From positions 5,445,714 through 5,509,713 of the forward strand of contig NC_135777.1 in NCBI RefSeq assembly GCF_028453695.1: 64,000 nt of DNA. Reading direction: 5' to 3'. Numbering within the stretch: position 1 is the stretch's first letter; every line of letters starts with the position of its first letter. Shown here piece after piece: positions 47,459 to 58,631 of the stretch. A program made the position numbers and the translations under genes. The notes below the pieces were generated by a model, which was given only the letters and a program-made list of their open reading frames with translations, had not been told where the DNA came from and did not search any database. This DNA is from Augochlora pura. Its lineage: Eukaryota; Arthropoda; Insecta; Hymenoptera; Halictidae.

Positions 47459-48626
47459 TCTAGCAGATTTCGAAGACAATAAACGTGACAGGCTCGCGAG
47501 GGTTAAGAGACAGGGTCGCGGCCGAATTGCGTGAAACAGCCTGTATAGCCCGGCGATAGGGGAGTATAGCGGCGCGGCAGACAGAGACGAGATAGGCTGG
47601 AAAATGGCGGGGGAGCAGCGCGGAAGGGTGGGCGAGGGGGATGGAAGAAGGAGGGTGGAAGCCGAATGCACGTCAGAGGGTGAGTCGTCGCCACGGCCTC
47701 GGACGGTTTCGAACTTGGCAAAGTTCAGCGGCTCAAAAGAGACAGGCCGGGCGCGCGCGCGCGCGCGCTCGCCCACCCTCCACCTTTTCGAGACCACCAC
47801 CCCGCCGCCGCCGCCGCGCCATGATTCACCCTTCTTCTCGCCATCCCCGCTAGCGCCCGTCTCTCGCTCTCTTCCCCACGGGCCTCTCTCGCTCCTTCGC
47901 CGCCGACTTCGGCTCCGTCCCGCGGCGTCCTCGCCCCTCGCCCCTCGCCCTCGGCCGCGACCATCGCATCCTAGGCCGCCCTCTCCGTCCTCTTCCCTCG
48001 TGGCTCCTTTGCAAATGTGCTTCACACCGACGCGACGGGGCACGCGTACCTCGGTCGGCAACGTCGTCGTCGTCGTCGTCGTCATCCTCCTCGTCCTCGC
48101 AGTCGTCGGCCGCACCCCCTCCCCCCACGCCGCCGCCCTCCCGTCATTTCGACGAGCCACCTCGACACAACGCGCGCGCTCGAAACAACAACGACGACGG
48201 CGACGTGAACGACCGCTCGTTCCTCGTCGCGGTACATCGTCATGTAACGATACCGGGAGAGGAAGGGTGTTACACCCTCTTTCTCCCTCCCTCCCTACCT
48301 ACCTCTCTCTATCTCTCTCACCTCACCGTTCCTCTTTATTCGCCCCGTTTGGTAAATCGCTTTCCAGAAACGCTGTTTAATGCGTTATCCGAATATCTCG
48401 CGTCCGCTCGACTTTTTCCGCTTACGCTGTACCGTCGCGCGCTTAGAGCAATTACGCGTCGGAACACAGCAGAAATAGCCGGCAATCGCGGACCAACTAA
48501 CTGGCAAATGGACTAGACAACGGCGACGAACGAAGTGGACGAAGTCTCACGGGGGGTAGTATTAGGTTGTCCCGCAAGTTCTTTCCGCGCCGCGCTGTGA
48601 GCGACTTCTTTAAGTGGCTGTTTTTA

Positions 48627-49327
48627 TACAGGGTGTCCCGGAGTTCGTAGAACAACCGGGCAGGGGGCGATTCTACATCGAAAAAGAGGAAAATATTTTG
48701 GTGTAACATTTTTTATACGGAGATTCGTTTTCGAGATAATCGACTTCAAAGTTCGTTCAATTTGTAAACGATTTAACCCTTTGCACTCGGCTGCCCCCTC
48801 TCAGGGGACATCGTAATTCTAGTATATGGCTGAACATTAAAGTTTATTAGACATAAAGTTTATTTAACATTGCGATTTGCAACTATTTCTCGATGTCTAC
48901 AAGTTCATATAAATCGAATATTATTATGATAATTGCGCGGTTGAAACAATAGAAAGTGTGTCTACTGATTACTCATTTTTTATTCTTTTTTACTATTTAC
49001 TATTACAATGCTACAATAATTGAAAATGTTCTCCTCGCTGCTGCATACATAAGTTTGCTCGATGAATTAATTACATCCGGACAGACTGTAAGTTGTCATC
49101 GCTTTTTAATTTTTCGCCTAAGTAATCTTATGTGTAACATTTGAAATGTCGTTCATGCTATAAACTTGTTCTTTGATATAACCCGATATAAGTTGAAAGA
49201 ACTCTAAAGTCGATTATCACGAAAACAGAGCTTTGGATGGAAAAATGGTTTATCAAAATATTTTCTTCTTTTTTGATGTAGAAACACCCCCTGCATGGTC
49301 GTACTACTATTTCCGGGACACCCCGTA
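48627..49327. mobile_element. CAGGGTGTCCCGG inverted-repeat element inside the mariner shell
   Basis: Left TATACAGGGTGTCCCGGAG and right (minus) TATACGGGGTGTCCCGGAA. Similarity extends about 130 bp inward: TTCTACATC, AAGAGGAAAATATTTTG, GATAATCGACTT. Non-coding, superfamily not assigned. A family F MITE end at 48773 sits inside. Confidence 0.75.
48773..48930 (+). mobile_element. piggyBac-like MITE family F, left part
   Basis: TTAACCCTTTGCACTCGGC; inverted motif CCCCTCTCAGGGG at 48795-48807, centred 24 bp in. Body matches the inverted right half of the 63432-63741 copy. The far end is not found. Confidence 0.7.
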
Positions 49328-49413
49328 TAACATAATAATTCCACCTTTAACAATAAATATCGTGTATTTATTTCGCATAAAAAGAAAAGGAAGAAGCTTA
49401 TGGGACACCGTAA

Positions 49414-51515
49414 TAGTAGCCATGACTGTCGCAACACACGGCGGTTCTGTCGAGTCGTTCGAACGCTGCGATGGAAGCTGGACCGTGATTCGCCGTTCGA
49501 TTAGCGACCTCTGGATGGAAGATGGGTCCACGGATCCTCGCGAGCGACCGTTCATCGAAGACTCTCCTCCCGGCCGTTCTATTCGCGCATACCAGCGTTC
49601 CTAAAAGGAGACGGCGACCGGCAGCAAGAAACGCGACAGTTATCCGCGCGTCGCCGTGGTTCGCATCGCGTTTAATTAAACTAAGTAATTGCTCGGTGCG
49701 GGCCCGTGTCACTTAAGGAACGTTGATGTCCCGGATAAGAGGGGTTGTCCGGTGAGAACCGCTCCGGCTAGGCGCTGTCGACGAGGTTCCCCGTTCAAGG
49801 ACACTGTAAGGTAGTACCACCCGCGATTCCGTCTTTAGATAGAGCCGCGAACGCGTAGCAGCCCGCGCATGAGACCGGGCTAACCTTACGGCCCGCTTAC
49901 CAACCGGTAATTATCCCCTAATTATTTCACGATCGCCCGCCAAGTGGATCGCGGCGTCCATTTCGCTTCTGGCGAGTCCAGGCCGCGCGATCCGATTCCT
50001 CGAAGGCATCGGTATTCGCGAATTACGTTTGTCCCTCGAAAAAGAACGAGAGATCACGGGATCGGCGACGCGAGAAAAGCAAATCGAAAAACTGCAACAT
50101 CTAAAGGTTTATAAATCCTGTCGGTTTATAAATCTGAACGCTCTTGCCAAAAATAAGCCAACTATTATTATTATTATTATTTTTATTTTTACCATCGTCG
50201 TTGATATTATAGTCGTGAGAAAAATAATTAGGTCTATTCCCTTTAATTATAAGTCTACCGCATTCACCGTGTGCCGGGTCGAGAGTCCCGGCCACGTGAT
50301 TCGATTCCCCGAAGGTATCGGGATCGCAGACGCGCCCCTCTACGAAAAAAAGGATCCAGGTATCCGGCGGAGGATCCTGCCACCGTGATCGATCGGACCC
50401 ACGGTGGACCCGGGGGAGACCGGGCCGCCGGCGGCTTTCCAAAATCCGGCGGCTCCACGATTCTTTGCGCGGATTCTCCCGGTGTTTTCGGAGATCAAAC
50501 GCGTTTCGGCGAAATTCTCGGCGAGGCGGCTAGCAAAGGTTGTGCCCGGGTAGAGATCGGGGCCGGGAAGCCGAAGGGCGAAGGGCGGAAGGCGGACGGC
50601 GGAGGGTGTCCAGTCGGTTCCTCCGCGCGGACAGGATGACGTACGGCCACCCCGCGTTGCATTCCTCTCTTTTTACGGATTCCTTCCTCTCTGTCTATCC
50701 TCTCTCTCTCGCTCTCTCTCGCTCTCTCTCTCTCGCTCGTCGCCGCAGCGCCGAGCCGCCCCGCAGCCGAAGGGAAAAGACCCCGAGCAAAAAGAGAACC
50801 GCCGCGAGAGAGACGGCAAGGGCATAGGCTCCGAGAGAACGGGGCGTCGCGGGACCGAGTCCGAGAAAGAGAGAGATAGGGAGAGAGAGAAAGAAACAGA
50901 AAGAGAGAGAGAGAGAGAGAGAACCGCCGGTCTTTGTCCACGGGATTCCTCGACTTTCGAGGCTCGCCGAGGCTCGCGCGCGCGCGCGGCCCCGAGCCAC
51001 TCGTCGCGACGGCTGCGAACGAGATCCACTTGAAAAGCGCCCGGTAACTCGCCCAAAGGAGGCATGAATCCTCGAGCGTGCCGTGACATGACCTGTCCTA
51101 ACTGGACGGATCGTACCTTGCCCCGACTACCGTGCTCTCGCTCTCTTCTGCACGATCTGCCTCCTCCGCAACCTTCGCCTCTTCCACATCCTCCTCTGCC
51201 CGCCGCACACTGGACTATTGAGTCCAACAAGCTGACCGATATACAGGCTTGTATACAGTCTTTCCCATAGCGCGTGCCACCAACAATTTTTATTGTTCAT
51301 TTTCACTTGTATACAATTGCTTTTACCTGTCTGCAAATGTCTTTTCCAAGTTAGGGCTATGTTAGGGCTCTTAGGGTTATAGACTTATATCATTAGCTTT
51401 ATATCGACCCGCGCTGCACTGGCGAAAAGTACTTTATACTTATACCTTTATTATTCATGTAATTTCCAATGAATATAGAAACATTGGCGCCACTGTTTCA
51501 TTCTCAATTTCGTCC
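49414..51515. other. Intergenic, no supported gene
   Basis: Contains an (ATT)n tract near 50163-50185, (CT)n at 50700-50735 and (AG)n at 50899-50921. Nothing gene-like is recognised. Confidence 0.6.
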
Positions 51516-51837
51516 TTAACCCATTCGCTGCCAAGCCTAAATTATATGAAGTCATTCCCATTGCCGAGCCGCCCCGCAGTAAATGATATTTCATCATTTA
51601 TATTTTATCATTCTCTATAAGAAATAAAGTATTATTTTTGTAAACAATTTTATTTGTAGTATTTTTTTCAAGTTTTTTACATATTTATATTTATGTCTGT
51701 GGCCACGAAAAATTTGCCAATTCAAAAGCCTGCAGGTTATAATATATTTAAAGTGGGACGAGTATACTCGTCCTGGCAATGCGTGACACGAGTGGCAATG
51801 AGACGAGTATACTCGTCCTTGGCAGCGAATGGGTTAA
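51516..51837 (-). mobile_element. piggyBac-like MITE family C, complete (322 bp)
   Basis: TTAA at both ends; inverted repeats CCCATTCGCTGCCAAG / CTTGGCAGCGAATGGG. Two perfect 16-bp palindromes GACGAGTATACTCGTC at 51757-51772 and 51802-51817, spaced 45 bp, the outer centred 23.5 bp from the right end. Confidence 0.9.
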
Positions 51838-51899
51838 TACACTGCTTTTTGAATTATGTAAATGTTGCTTTTCGTTTGGTTTTGACGAGCCTTTTTCCA

Positions 51900-51953
51900 A
51901 ACCCTAGTAACACCGTGAAATTTGGCTCTTTCGCTCGGCACTAAGAGGGTTAA
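51900..51953 (-). mobile_element. K-type TTAA element end
   Basis: GGCTCTTTCGCTCGGCACTA then AGAGGGTTAA; similar to 45859 and 33506. The partner is not found. Confidence 0.45.
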
Positions 51954-52811
51954 AGTACTAGAGGGTTCTCTAATAGGGACAGGTCGATGCAGACAGTCTG
52001 TAGCGGCCACGTTGCTTCGAATGCGTCGATTAAATCTGTTGTCTACAATTCAGTCGGTTATGCCAAATCACCATGGCAAGTTACTGGGGACATTTGAACG
52101 ATGTCATATTCCATATACAATGGCATACACGGGTCTTTTAAATAAAAAAGAAAATTCGTTAATACCTCATACACAGCCCATTTTATTCCATTTAAAAATC
52201 GACCCGCCCTTACTGGAAAATCCTATTAGGTGCCCTAGTAAGTAGACGTTGGACGAGCTAAGCGAGAAAAATAAGGTTGACCAGCGAACGGGCAAGCACC
52301 CCGCCAGTTTCTGGCCGGCTTCTACGGTTCCCCGAGTACCCTAAATATTCCGGGGGCTTTGGGACCTCCATTAAGCGACGCGGGACGCGATCATCCGCAG
52401 CCTCGATTACCGTATTCGAACGAAAGTTTGCGCGCGTGCTCTTGGTCGTTGCTTAACGCTCTCTCGGGCGAGACCCGACTGACCCTATTTACTTTGAGCC
52501 AACAATTGCTCGACGACGGAGCTTAAGTTCCATCGGACCAACCCCCGGTGTTGCCGCCGTTCCCGACGATAAGAAATTAACCCTGTAACTTCTTAGGACT
52601 CGTCGGGAGTCAAACTCGGCGGCCGGAGCTGCGAACAAACTAACCAACAATTTTCCATATCCTCGATGTCTCTCCGTCGTCCCTTTATACTTCGCTTATC
52701 TCCGTTCGAACAGAACTACGAAAAGGTTTCGAAAGCGCGCGAAGCGGAGAACGACGATACAACGCGGCACGTTTCTGTTTCTGGTGACACGTTTCTCCCC
52801 TGCGCTAATAA

Positions 52812-53039
52812 TTAACCCTTTGCGGTCGAGTGACGTCATTGAAAATTATCATGGCATGTTGCAAAATAATTTTTACCAAGATTATTCACATTCAAAGAAT
52901 TGTTAAGAGCCTATTAATTGTTACACGAGCCGCAAAATTCGATTCCATAATGTGGAGAACGCAGCAGGTTATGTAAAATGGGAACGCTATAAGTTTGAGA
53001 AAATATTTTGGATTTAAAATGGCTCCGACAAAGGGTTCA
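52812..53039 (+). mobile_element. piggyBac-like MITE family A (228 bp)
   Basis: Left TTAACCCTTTGCGGTCGAG, right AAAATGGCTCCGACAAAGGG with TTCA. The palindrome region is deleted to TGACGTCA. Confidence 0.75.
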
Positions 53040-53279
53040 CCCCTAGCCATACTTTGACGAGTCTGACACGCAACGAAAATTTCTAGTAATAATTTATTTC
53101 GTGCGAACGCTATACCGTTGTTTTAATTTGAATAAAATTCTAGAGTCTCTTGTCATCTATATTTAAATATTGAAACAACTGTAGACACGCGATAAGTCTA
53201 AATCGTCTTTCTTCTTCCAAGAAAATATTACAATTGAAAACCTAATTCTCACAACTATGAAGAAAATGTAAGGGGTTAA
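53036..53279 (+). mobile_element. piggyBac-like MITE family G, abutting (244 bp)
   Basis: Starts TTCACCCCTAGCC and ends ATGTAAGGGGTTAA. GTCTGAC is centred at 53064, 24 bp in, within a family G-like CGAGTCTGACACG. It shares the TTCA at 53036-53039 with the preceding element. Confidence 0.6.
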
Positions 53280-54291
53280 AATTCGAGACGATACAAAGAA
53301 AAGCAGACGTGGTTAAATCGCGGCCCGGTCTCATCGGAACAACTTTACGCGACGTCTCGAATAGTTCGAACGTCCGAGTCTATGCACCGAGAGGAGAGGC
53401 TTGACGTATTCGAGCCGTCCGAGCGATCTGGATTATTTAAGAAAGTTCCCGATGCGATCTGTCCCAGTTAAACCGAAAGCTAGACTCGGCGCGCGACCCG
53501 GTGCCGGGCCAACAATTATCGAACAAATATTTTCCTTGCCTACTCGGTGGTCGCGTCGTCGTTTCCTCGACATCTATTCGTCGACCGGCGTCAACCTCGT
53601 CACGATTCCGAGCGTTACGTTCGCCGGAGATCTTCCAATGAAGTAATTAAAGAAGCGACGACGCGGCCGGTTTTTCCGGAGCACGCGAGATCGCGACAGT
53701 GGCGGCGACCTCCGCGCGAATCGCGTCGACATTTAGCATCGACGCGGAACAATGCGGCGATATCATCGCGATATTAACTATCGGTAGAAAATAGGTAGAA
53801 AATAGGTAGAAAATATCGAACGCGTTCGTCTTGGAACGCATCGAGGCCGCGCGCGCGACTCCTCGCCGCGCTCACCCTTCGATAGATGGATAGGGGGCGC
53901 AGAAGAACCGAGGGTTACGGACCGTATCCGCGGATACGAGGGTGGAAAACGAGGGGGGCGCAGGATACATCGCGATTGTCTTCTTTTCCGCGCGACGACG
54001 CGACTACACCGAGAAACTAGCGCAGTCATAAATGACCCCGATACGGCAACGTTCGCCGGGTTTAGGGCTCTGTCTTTTATCGATTCAAAGGCGTTTCGAG
54101 CCACAATCGAGACGGCGCGCGGGCTCTCTGTTTTATTTCCCTCGCTCGAGAACGCAGAGTCCCGCGGCTTGCTCGATCCAATGCTCGATCCACCAAACGC
54201 GATCAATTTTTCGTGAAAGCCGTTCACTGCGGAGCTACCGATGCCTGAAACCGACCGGCTCCGTTCCTCTTCAATCCCGATGATAAATACT
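53280..54291. other. Intergenic, no supported gene
   Basis: The only repeat is an 11-bp tandem (GGTAGAAAATA, three copies, 53783-53817). Confidence 0.6.
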
Positions 54292-54614
54292 GTTGCGGAC
54301 TTCGGGAACCACGTCCGGTTCCCGTCGCCCCGTTTCACGAGTTCGCGGCATGATTAACACTTTATTTACACTTTCGTTTGTACAATAATATATCGGATTA
54401 TTAAATTCAATATCAAGTTCGCTGTGAGTTCGCTGTCAAATCGCAACTTGATGTTGAACAGCGATTTGACAGCGAACCCGAGAAATTCAAATTAATAAAC
54501 CGATACATTGTATATTGAATTGTATAAAGAAATTGTGAAAATAAATAGTTAATCATGCCGCGAACACGTGAAACGGGGCGACGGGAACCGGACGAGGTTC
54601 CCGAAGTCCGCAAC
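54292..54614. repeat. Long foldback: 67-bp arms plus a concentric inner hairpin
   Basis: Arm 54292-54358 (starting GTTGCGGACTTCGGGAACC) is repeated inverted at 54548-54614 with two mismatches. A second inverted pair, GTTCGCTGTCAAATCGC at 54428-54444 and its complement at 54461-54477, has the same centre (about 54453). The intervening segments are also partly complementary, so the whole 323 bp can fold on itself. No TTAA or TA duplication is evident. Confidence 0.85.
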
Positions 54615-54660
54615 AATACGTTTCTGTACGCGATCCGAGGAACCAACGAGAGTTTCTCTT

Positions 54661-54720
54661 TTAACCCTTTCGCTACGGCAGTCCGTTCCGCGGGAGTTGC
54701 GCCGCTGAACGAGGCAACGC
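54661..54720 (+). mobile_element. TTAA-type element end (E-like, solo)
   Basis: TTAACCCTTTCGCTACGGCA resembles the family E right end (CCCTTTGGCTACGGCA). TTCCGCGGGA lies about 25 bp in. No partner end. Confidence 0.45.
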
Positions 54721-54777
54721 GCCGCGCATGATGCGCATGGTGCGCGTCGGCAGTCTTCGATGTTCGCACTTACGTCT

Positions 54778-54945
54778 TTAACCCTTTTGCGCCGAGCGCC
54801 GCATATACGCGGCATCCACTCGACGGATATATCCGTCGTTCGGCTCTGCGAGTATCCACGTGGATGTCGGATATATCCGTCGTTCGGCTCTGCGAGTATC
54901 CACGTGGATGTCGGATATATCCGTCGTTCGGAGCGAAAGGGTTAA
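54778..54945. mobile_element. piggyBac-like MITE, B-related, with palindrome array (168 bp)
   Basis: TTAA at both ends; CCCTTTTGCGCCGAGCG left and CGGAGCGAAAGGG right. CGGATATATCCG occurs at 54824, 54868 and 54912, exactly 44 bp apart, within a repeated 44-bp unit (TTCGGCTCTGCGAGTATCC). The outermost is centred 23.5 bp from the right end; GCCGCATATACGCGGC is centred 23.5 bp from the left end. Confidence 0.88.
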
Positions 54946-55555
54946 TCCGACGCTGTTCTGAGAGACAGCGGTTCTGCGTTGTATGGTTGTAGTTGATTGA
55001 ATGTGGCCTTTTATTTTTTGTCGGACCTTTTATACTAATTTGGTGGCCCAAGAGCGCACCAATCAGGGCTTAGCATTACTTTAGAATTTTGACTACGTGC
55101 AGCCGACAAAGGGTCGCATGGTCGCGCCTACGGTCGGAGTTTGCAACTTTGTTGCGCCGTAGCATGTGGTACTTTTTACCTGACATTCGAATTCATTGTT
55201 ACGCCGTAACAGACGCAATGAATAAAGTCGCGGGGACGCTTCCGCGTTCTACTCGGTTCACGAGTAGACGGGACACTTTCTTGCGGATAGTCGACGATTT
55301 CGAGCACCGTTGCGACGACGAAGCGTCGTGGCCTAAGAATCGTGGAGAACAAAGCTGCGGCCGGTTAATTAACCGGGATGACGCGTGGCTGCGCGGGCCG
55401 AGAATGTTGCGAGGCGCGGGCAAATTGGCCGCGTCGACGTAATTACAGATCACGCGCGCGGCCCGTTGTTTATAATTCTAATGCCGTGAACAAATTGGAA
55501 GTTTACTTAACGCCGCGCGGGCCCGGCCCGTTTGCCCGATTGCGAATTCACCGGA

Positions 55556-55597
55556 CGAACGGACGGACGGACGGACGGACGGACGGGCGGGCGGGCG
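55556..55597. repeat. (ACGG)n/(GCGG)n tetranucleotide repeat
   Basis: About ten units, changing from ACGG to GCGG. Confidence 0.92.
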
Positions 55598-56340
55598 CAC
55601 GGAAGCGAAATAAACCGGCGTTCCATGGGAACGAGCGGACCGCGGCCGCAAAAACTGTACGGTGCACGTGAACAAGGCTGAATCGATAAATCTGTTACGA
55701 TAAGAGGATGCGTTACAACTTCACCGTTAACTCATACGCAACGCGACCGGCCAGAAAAACTTCCGTTAGCTTCCTAACACGCGTGGAAGCCGAACCGGCG
55801 CGAGAAAGACCGACCGTGGAGAGAGAGTGACTGGACGAGAGCCACGCGAGAGAGAGAGGGAGAGAGAGAGAGAGTGGGATAGCCGGAGAGTTCAGGGCAC
55901 ACACCGCGCGCGGCTTTTTAGCTCCAATTTTCCCGCGGTCGATACGCGCGCCACTTTTTTACACTTTTTCCTCCTCTGTTACCGTCCTCCTCTTCTTTTT
56001 AACGCGTTCCCATCGCGAGCCGTCGCGGGAACGCGCGCGCGAGTCCACGCAAGGAGACGAGCACACGTTGCTCGGTTCGGGAAATCTGCGCGCGATGCGC
56101 TAACCGAGCCCCGAAGCCGCGATCACAACTAATCCAGATACAATTCTTCGTGATTTTTCATCGTCCGGCGTTAACCCTTCGCGGTCGACTCTGAGGCGCC
56201 GCTTGAAAATTAGTATGCCACGTAAAAATAATTTTTAGCAAATTTGCTCGCGTTCAAAAAATTGTCGAGAGCTGTTAACCCTTTGCACTATAATAATGTG
56301 TCAGACTCGTGAAGATTTGATGCAAACTCTACTGAATATA

Positions 56341-56888
56341 ACACTGTGAACAAGAAGTAAGGTGAATTTGTTTATAAAATGCAAATTCTTTATTTATTCT
56401 TGCAAATTAATTTCATCCCCTTGAAAATAATCCCCGTCCGATAAAACGCACTTTTGCTTTTTCCAGTCCTCGAAACAGTCGGAATAGTCTTTTTCCGGTA
56501 TAGCCTTCAAAACCTTCTTCGATTCGGTTTTTATCTCCTGAATCGTGTCAAAACGGCGTCCCCGCATCGGTCTTTTGAGTTTGCTGAATAGCCAGAAGTC
56601 GCGCGGAGCCAAATCAGGCGAATACGGTGGTTGCGGAACGATATGAATCGAGTTTATGGCAAAAAAGTCGCGAAGAACCAATGCGGTATGACATGGTGCA
56701 TTATCGTGACGACTTTTGGTTGTTTACAAAAACACGTGCAACTCGGAGATAATTAAACCTTTTCACGAACAGACGCTTGGCAAATGTTATAGACAGTCCT
56801 ACCAACCTAGGAAAAAAAAATTAAAAAAGGAAGGAATAAAGAATTTACATTTTATAAACAAATTCATTTTACTTTTTGTTCACAGTGT
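56341..56888 (-). mobile_element. Mariner derivative, 548 bp with long terminal repeats
   Basis: Inverted repeats of about 55 bp starting ACACTGTGAACAAGAAGTAA (left) and, on the minus strand, ACACTGTGAACAAAAAGTAA. TA duplications at 56339-56340 and 56889-56890. It carries only the 3' part of a transposase. Confidence 0.9.
56394..56715 (-). pseudogene. Mariner DD34D transposase, C-terminal third
   Basis: Minus strand reads RHDNAPCHTALVLRDFFA, then PQPPYSPDLAPRDFWLF with 34 residues between the second and third catalytic Asp, then FEDWKK and GDYFQGDEINLQE with a stop just inside the terminal repeat. The N-terminal HTH domains and first Asp are absent. The frame is open, so the deletion looks younger than the decay in the mariner at 28897. 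Confidence 0.88.
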
Positions 56889-57174
56889 TATATCTAAATC
56901 TTCATATGGATTAATTAATCCGATCTACCGTATTCTTCCTAACTCAAATACCCTCTACAATCGCATAGATTTTTTTCATGGATCTTACCTATCTTTCAAA
57001 AGACAATTACGAATAATTATAGATCAGAGTTATTTTTCTTTAATAATGCGTTTATAAACTTCGTCGTTATGTATATTATATTTTCTTTTATAATTTCATG
57101 TAAAAGGACTACGGTCCGTTTATAAATAACTAATAACAATAAATAATAAATGGCCTCCGACTGCAAAGGGTTAA

Positions 57175-58038
57175 AACCGACTTCGTCCGCGTTGCTTTCC
57201 ACGAATCACGCCGTCGAATCGATTCAGACATCGCCAATTTTTAAATTAATACGTATCGCCATTTTGTTTCATTGTTCATAGCAGAGGGAAGGGGGGTAGG
57301 CGATCAAATTTTTTCCCCCGAAAAAAAAAACCGCGCACTTCGGTGAACCGTGCGACGCTGCGATTCCGATCGGATTTCAGGGAGCCCGTAATACGTAGCT
57401 TAGGTTCGATAACGGGCTTCCTAGGAATAAATATCAGCGATAAAACGAGAGAGAAAGAAAGAGCGAGAAACAGAGAGAGAAAGAGAGACGGAGAACTTGG
57501 CTCGATGCAGCCTAGAGGAGGAATTAACCGGCGCTCTGTTTATAATTCAGATTTGTATAGATCGCTGGCCAACTGTAAAGGGGCTCGAGGGAAGTCGGGC
57601 ATCCGCTCGACATCGAAACACGGCAGAGGTCTGATCTTTATTGTATAGGTATACGTCGCGAACGCGAGATTCCCATCGATTTTTCAAAGCATTTTAACCC
57701 CTGCTCTCCCACTACGCCACCCGCGAGCACATAATTCTCGGAACTCCGTGCGGCGGCGGCGGCGGCGGCCACGTTGTTTCGTTGCGAAGAAAAACGTCGG
57801 GAGGGCAAATTATACGCTGCCCATAATCTGTCAAAGTTCGAAAGTTTCCAACGGAAACAATGCGGTTTACAGGAGCGCGGTTAGGGTGCATTTTTAAAGG
57901 GTCCGCTTCTCGGGACTCGGCTCGCTGGCTGCTCCATCCGTTGCCATCTCGTCGCGGCGCGGAAATGTAGCTCGGTCTCTCGACTTCGCCAGTCCGTAAG
58001 AAAGTGTACGATCGTACAAATTATTAATTTAATTTAAT
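57175..58038. other. Intergenic, no supported gene
   Basis: Purine-rich (GA) stretch at 57450-57490 and (GCG)n at 57752-57768. Confidence 0.6.
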
Positions 58039-58631
58039 TTAACCCTTTGACTACTGTTGGCGCCTATTGGCGTCCGAAACATGACTTCCCGGTACTGTAG
58101 GCGCCAATAGGCGTCAAGATCGAATTTCCACCCCGTTTATTATTAAATTTGATTAATTATATATTGTGTAATATTTATGCTATATATATTGTAAAAAAGC
58201 TTAATTGTTCACTTCAAGTAATATTGGTATAATGTAACAGAATTCAATATTTTGAATATTTTAATATACCTGTTGGAAATAATGGATGTTACAATATAGT
58301 TTAACTATCATATTTTGTATTTCGCGCCATATGGTATGCAAGAGTCGTGAGATAGTTCTCCTTCCGTTTCCGTCGGAGAGCTATAGTGTGAAGTGAGACT
58401 GTATACGACTGTCTGTTCTGAGTCGTCTTCGCACTGGTAAACGTACAGTATCCACAGAGAGACCATAAGACCAGAGAGACATAACCTGACATAACCTAAC
58501 ATAATTGTACTTTTCACATTAAATAATTATAGTATTGAACCACGTCTCGATTTATTACAATACCTCTTCAGAAATGCATGTTTAACGAAAAACTACGACC
58601 GTGCCAAAGTCTGCCGTAGCCAAAGGGTTAA
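58039..58631 (+). mobile_element. piggyBac-like element family E (593 bp)
   Basis: TTAA at both ends; CCCTTTGACTACTGTTGGC left, CTGCCGTAGCCAAAGGG right. GGCGCCTATTGGCGTC (58059-58074) is centred 23.5 bp in and GGCGCCAATAGGCGTC (58100-58115) 41 bp further on. No transposase frame; the interior also carries ACATAACCT repeats near 58481. Confidence 0.82.

Larger units (their letters stand above)
46750..47546. mobile_element. CAGGGTGT-type inverted-repeat element hosting two MITEs
   Basis: Left end TACAGGGTGTTTCACGCG then ATTCGGCC; the right end on the minus strand is TACAGGCTGTTTCACGCA then ATTCGGCC, about 26 bp with two to three mismatches. TA may be the target duplication. Non-coding. Families D (46923) and H (47299) are inserted inside. 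The superfamily is not assigned. Confidence 0.7.
48562..49413. mobile_element. Mariner shell (both ends, no transposase)
   Basis: Left TTAGGTTGTCCCGCAAGTTC and AAGTGGCTG match the 5' end of the 28897-30251 mariner; the minus strand from 49413 (TTACGGTGTCCCATAAGCTT, then GATATTTATTGTTAAAGGTG) matches its 3' end. TA lies at 48560-48561 and 49414-49415. The coding interior is gone and a CAGGGTGT-type element occupies it. Confidence 0.82.
56171..57174. mobile_element. piggyBac-like family A MITE expanded by nested insertions
   Basis: Left TTAACCCTTCGCGGTCGAC at 56171 and right GGCCTCCGACTGCAAAGGG with TTAA at 57171-57174. A family G end (TTAACCCTTTGCACTATAAT, 56275) is inserted inside, and a mariner derivative (56341-56888) inside that. 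The G motif TCAGACTCG is centred at 56303, 24 bp from the G start. The right end of G is not found. Confidence 0.7.

Noticed and set aside
47312..48160. 282-codon minus-strand open frame
   Set aside because: Crosses the end of an inserted MITE and a GC-rich repeat stretch; Arg/Gly low complexity only.
54778..54945. CRISPR-like or operator array from regularly spaced palindromes
   Set aside because: Spacers are also repeated and the array is bounded by TTAA and inverted repeats, so it is a transposable element.
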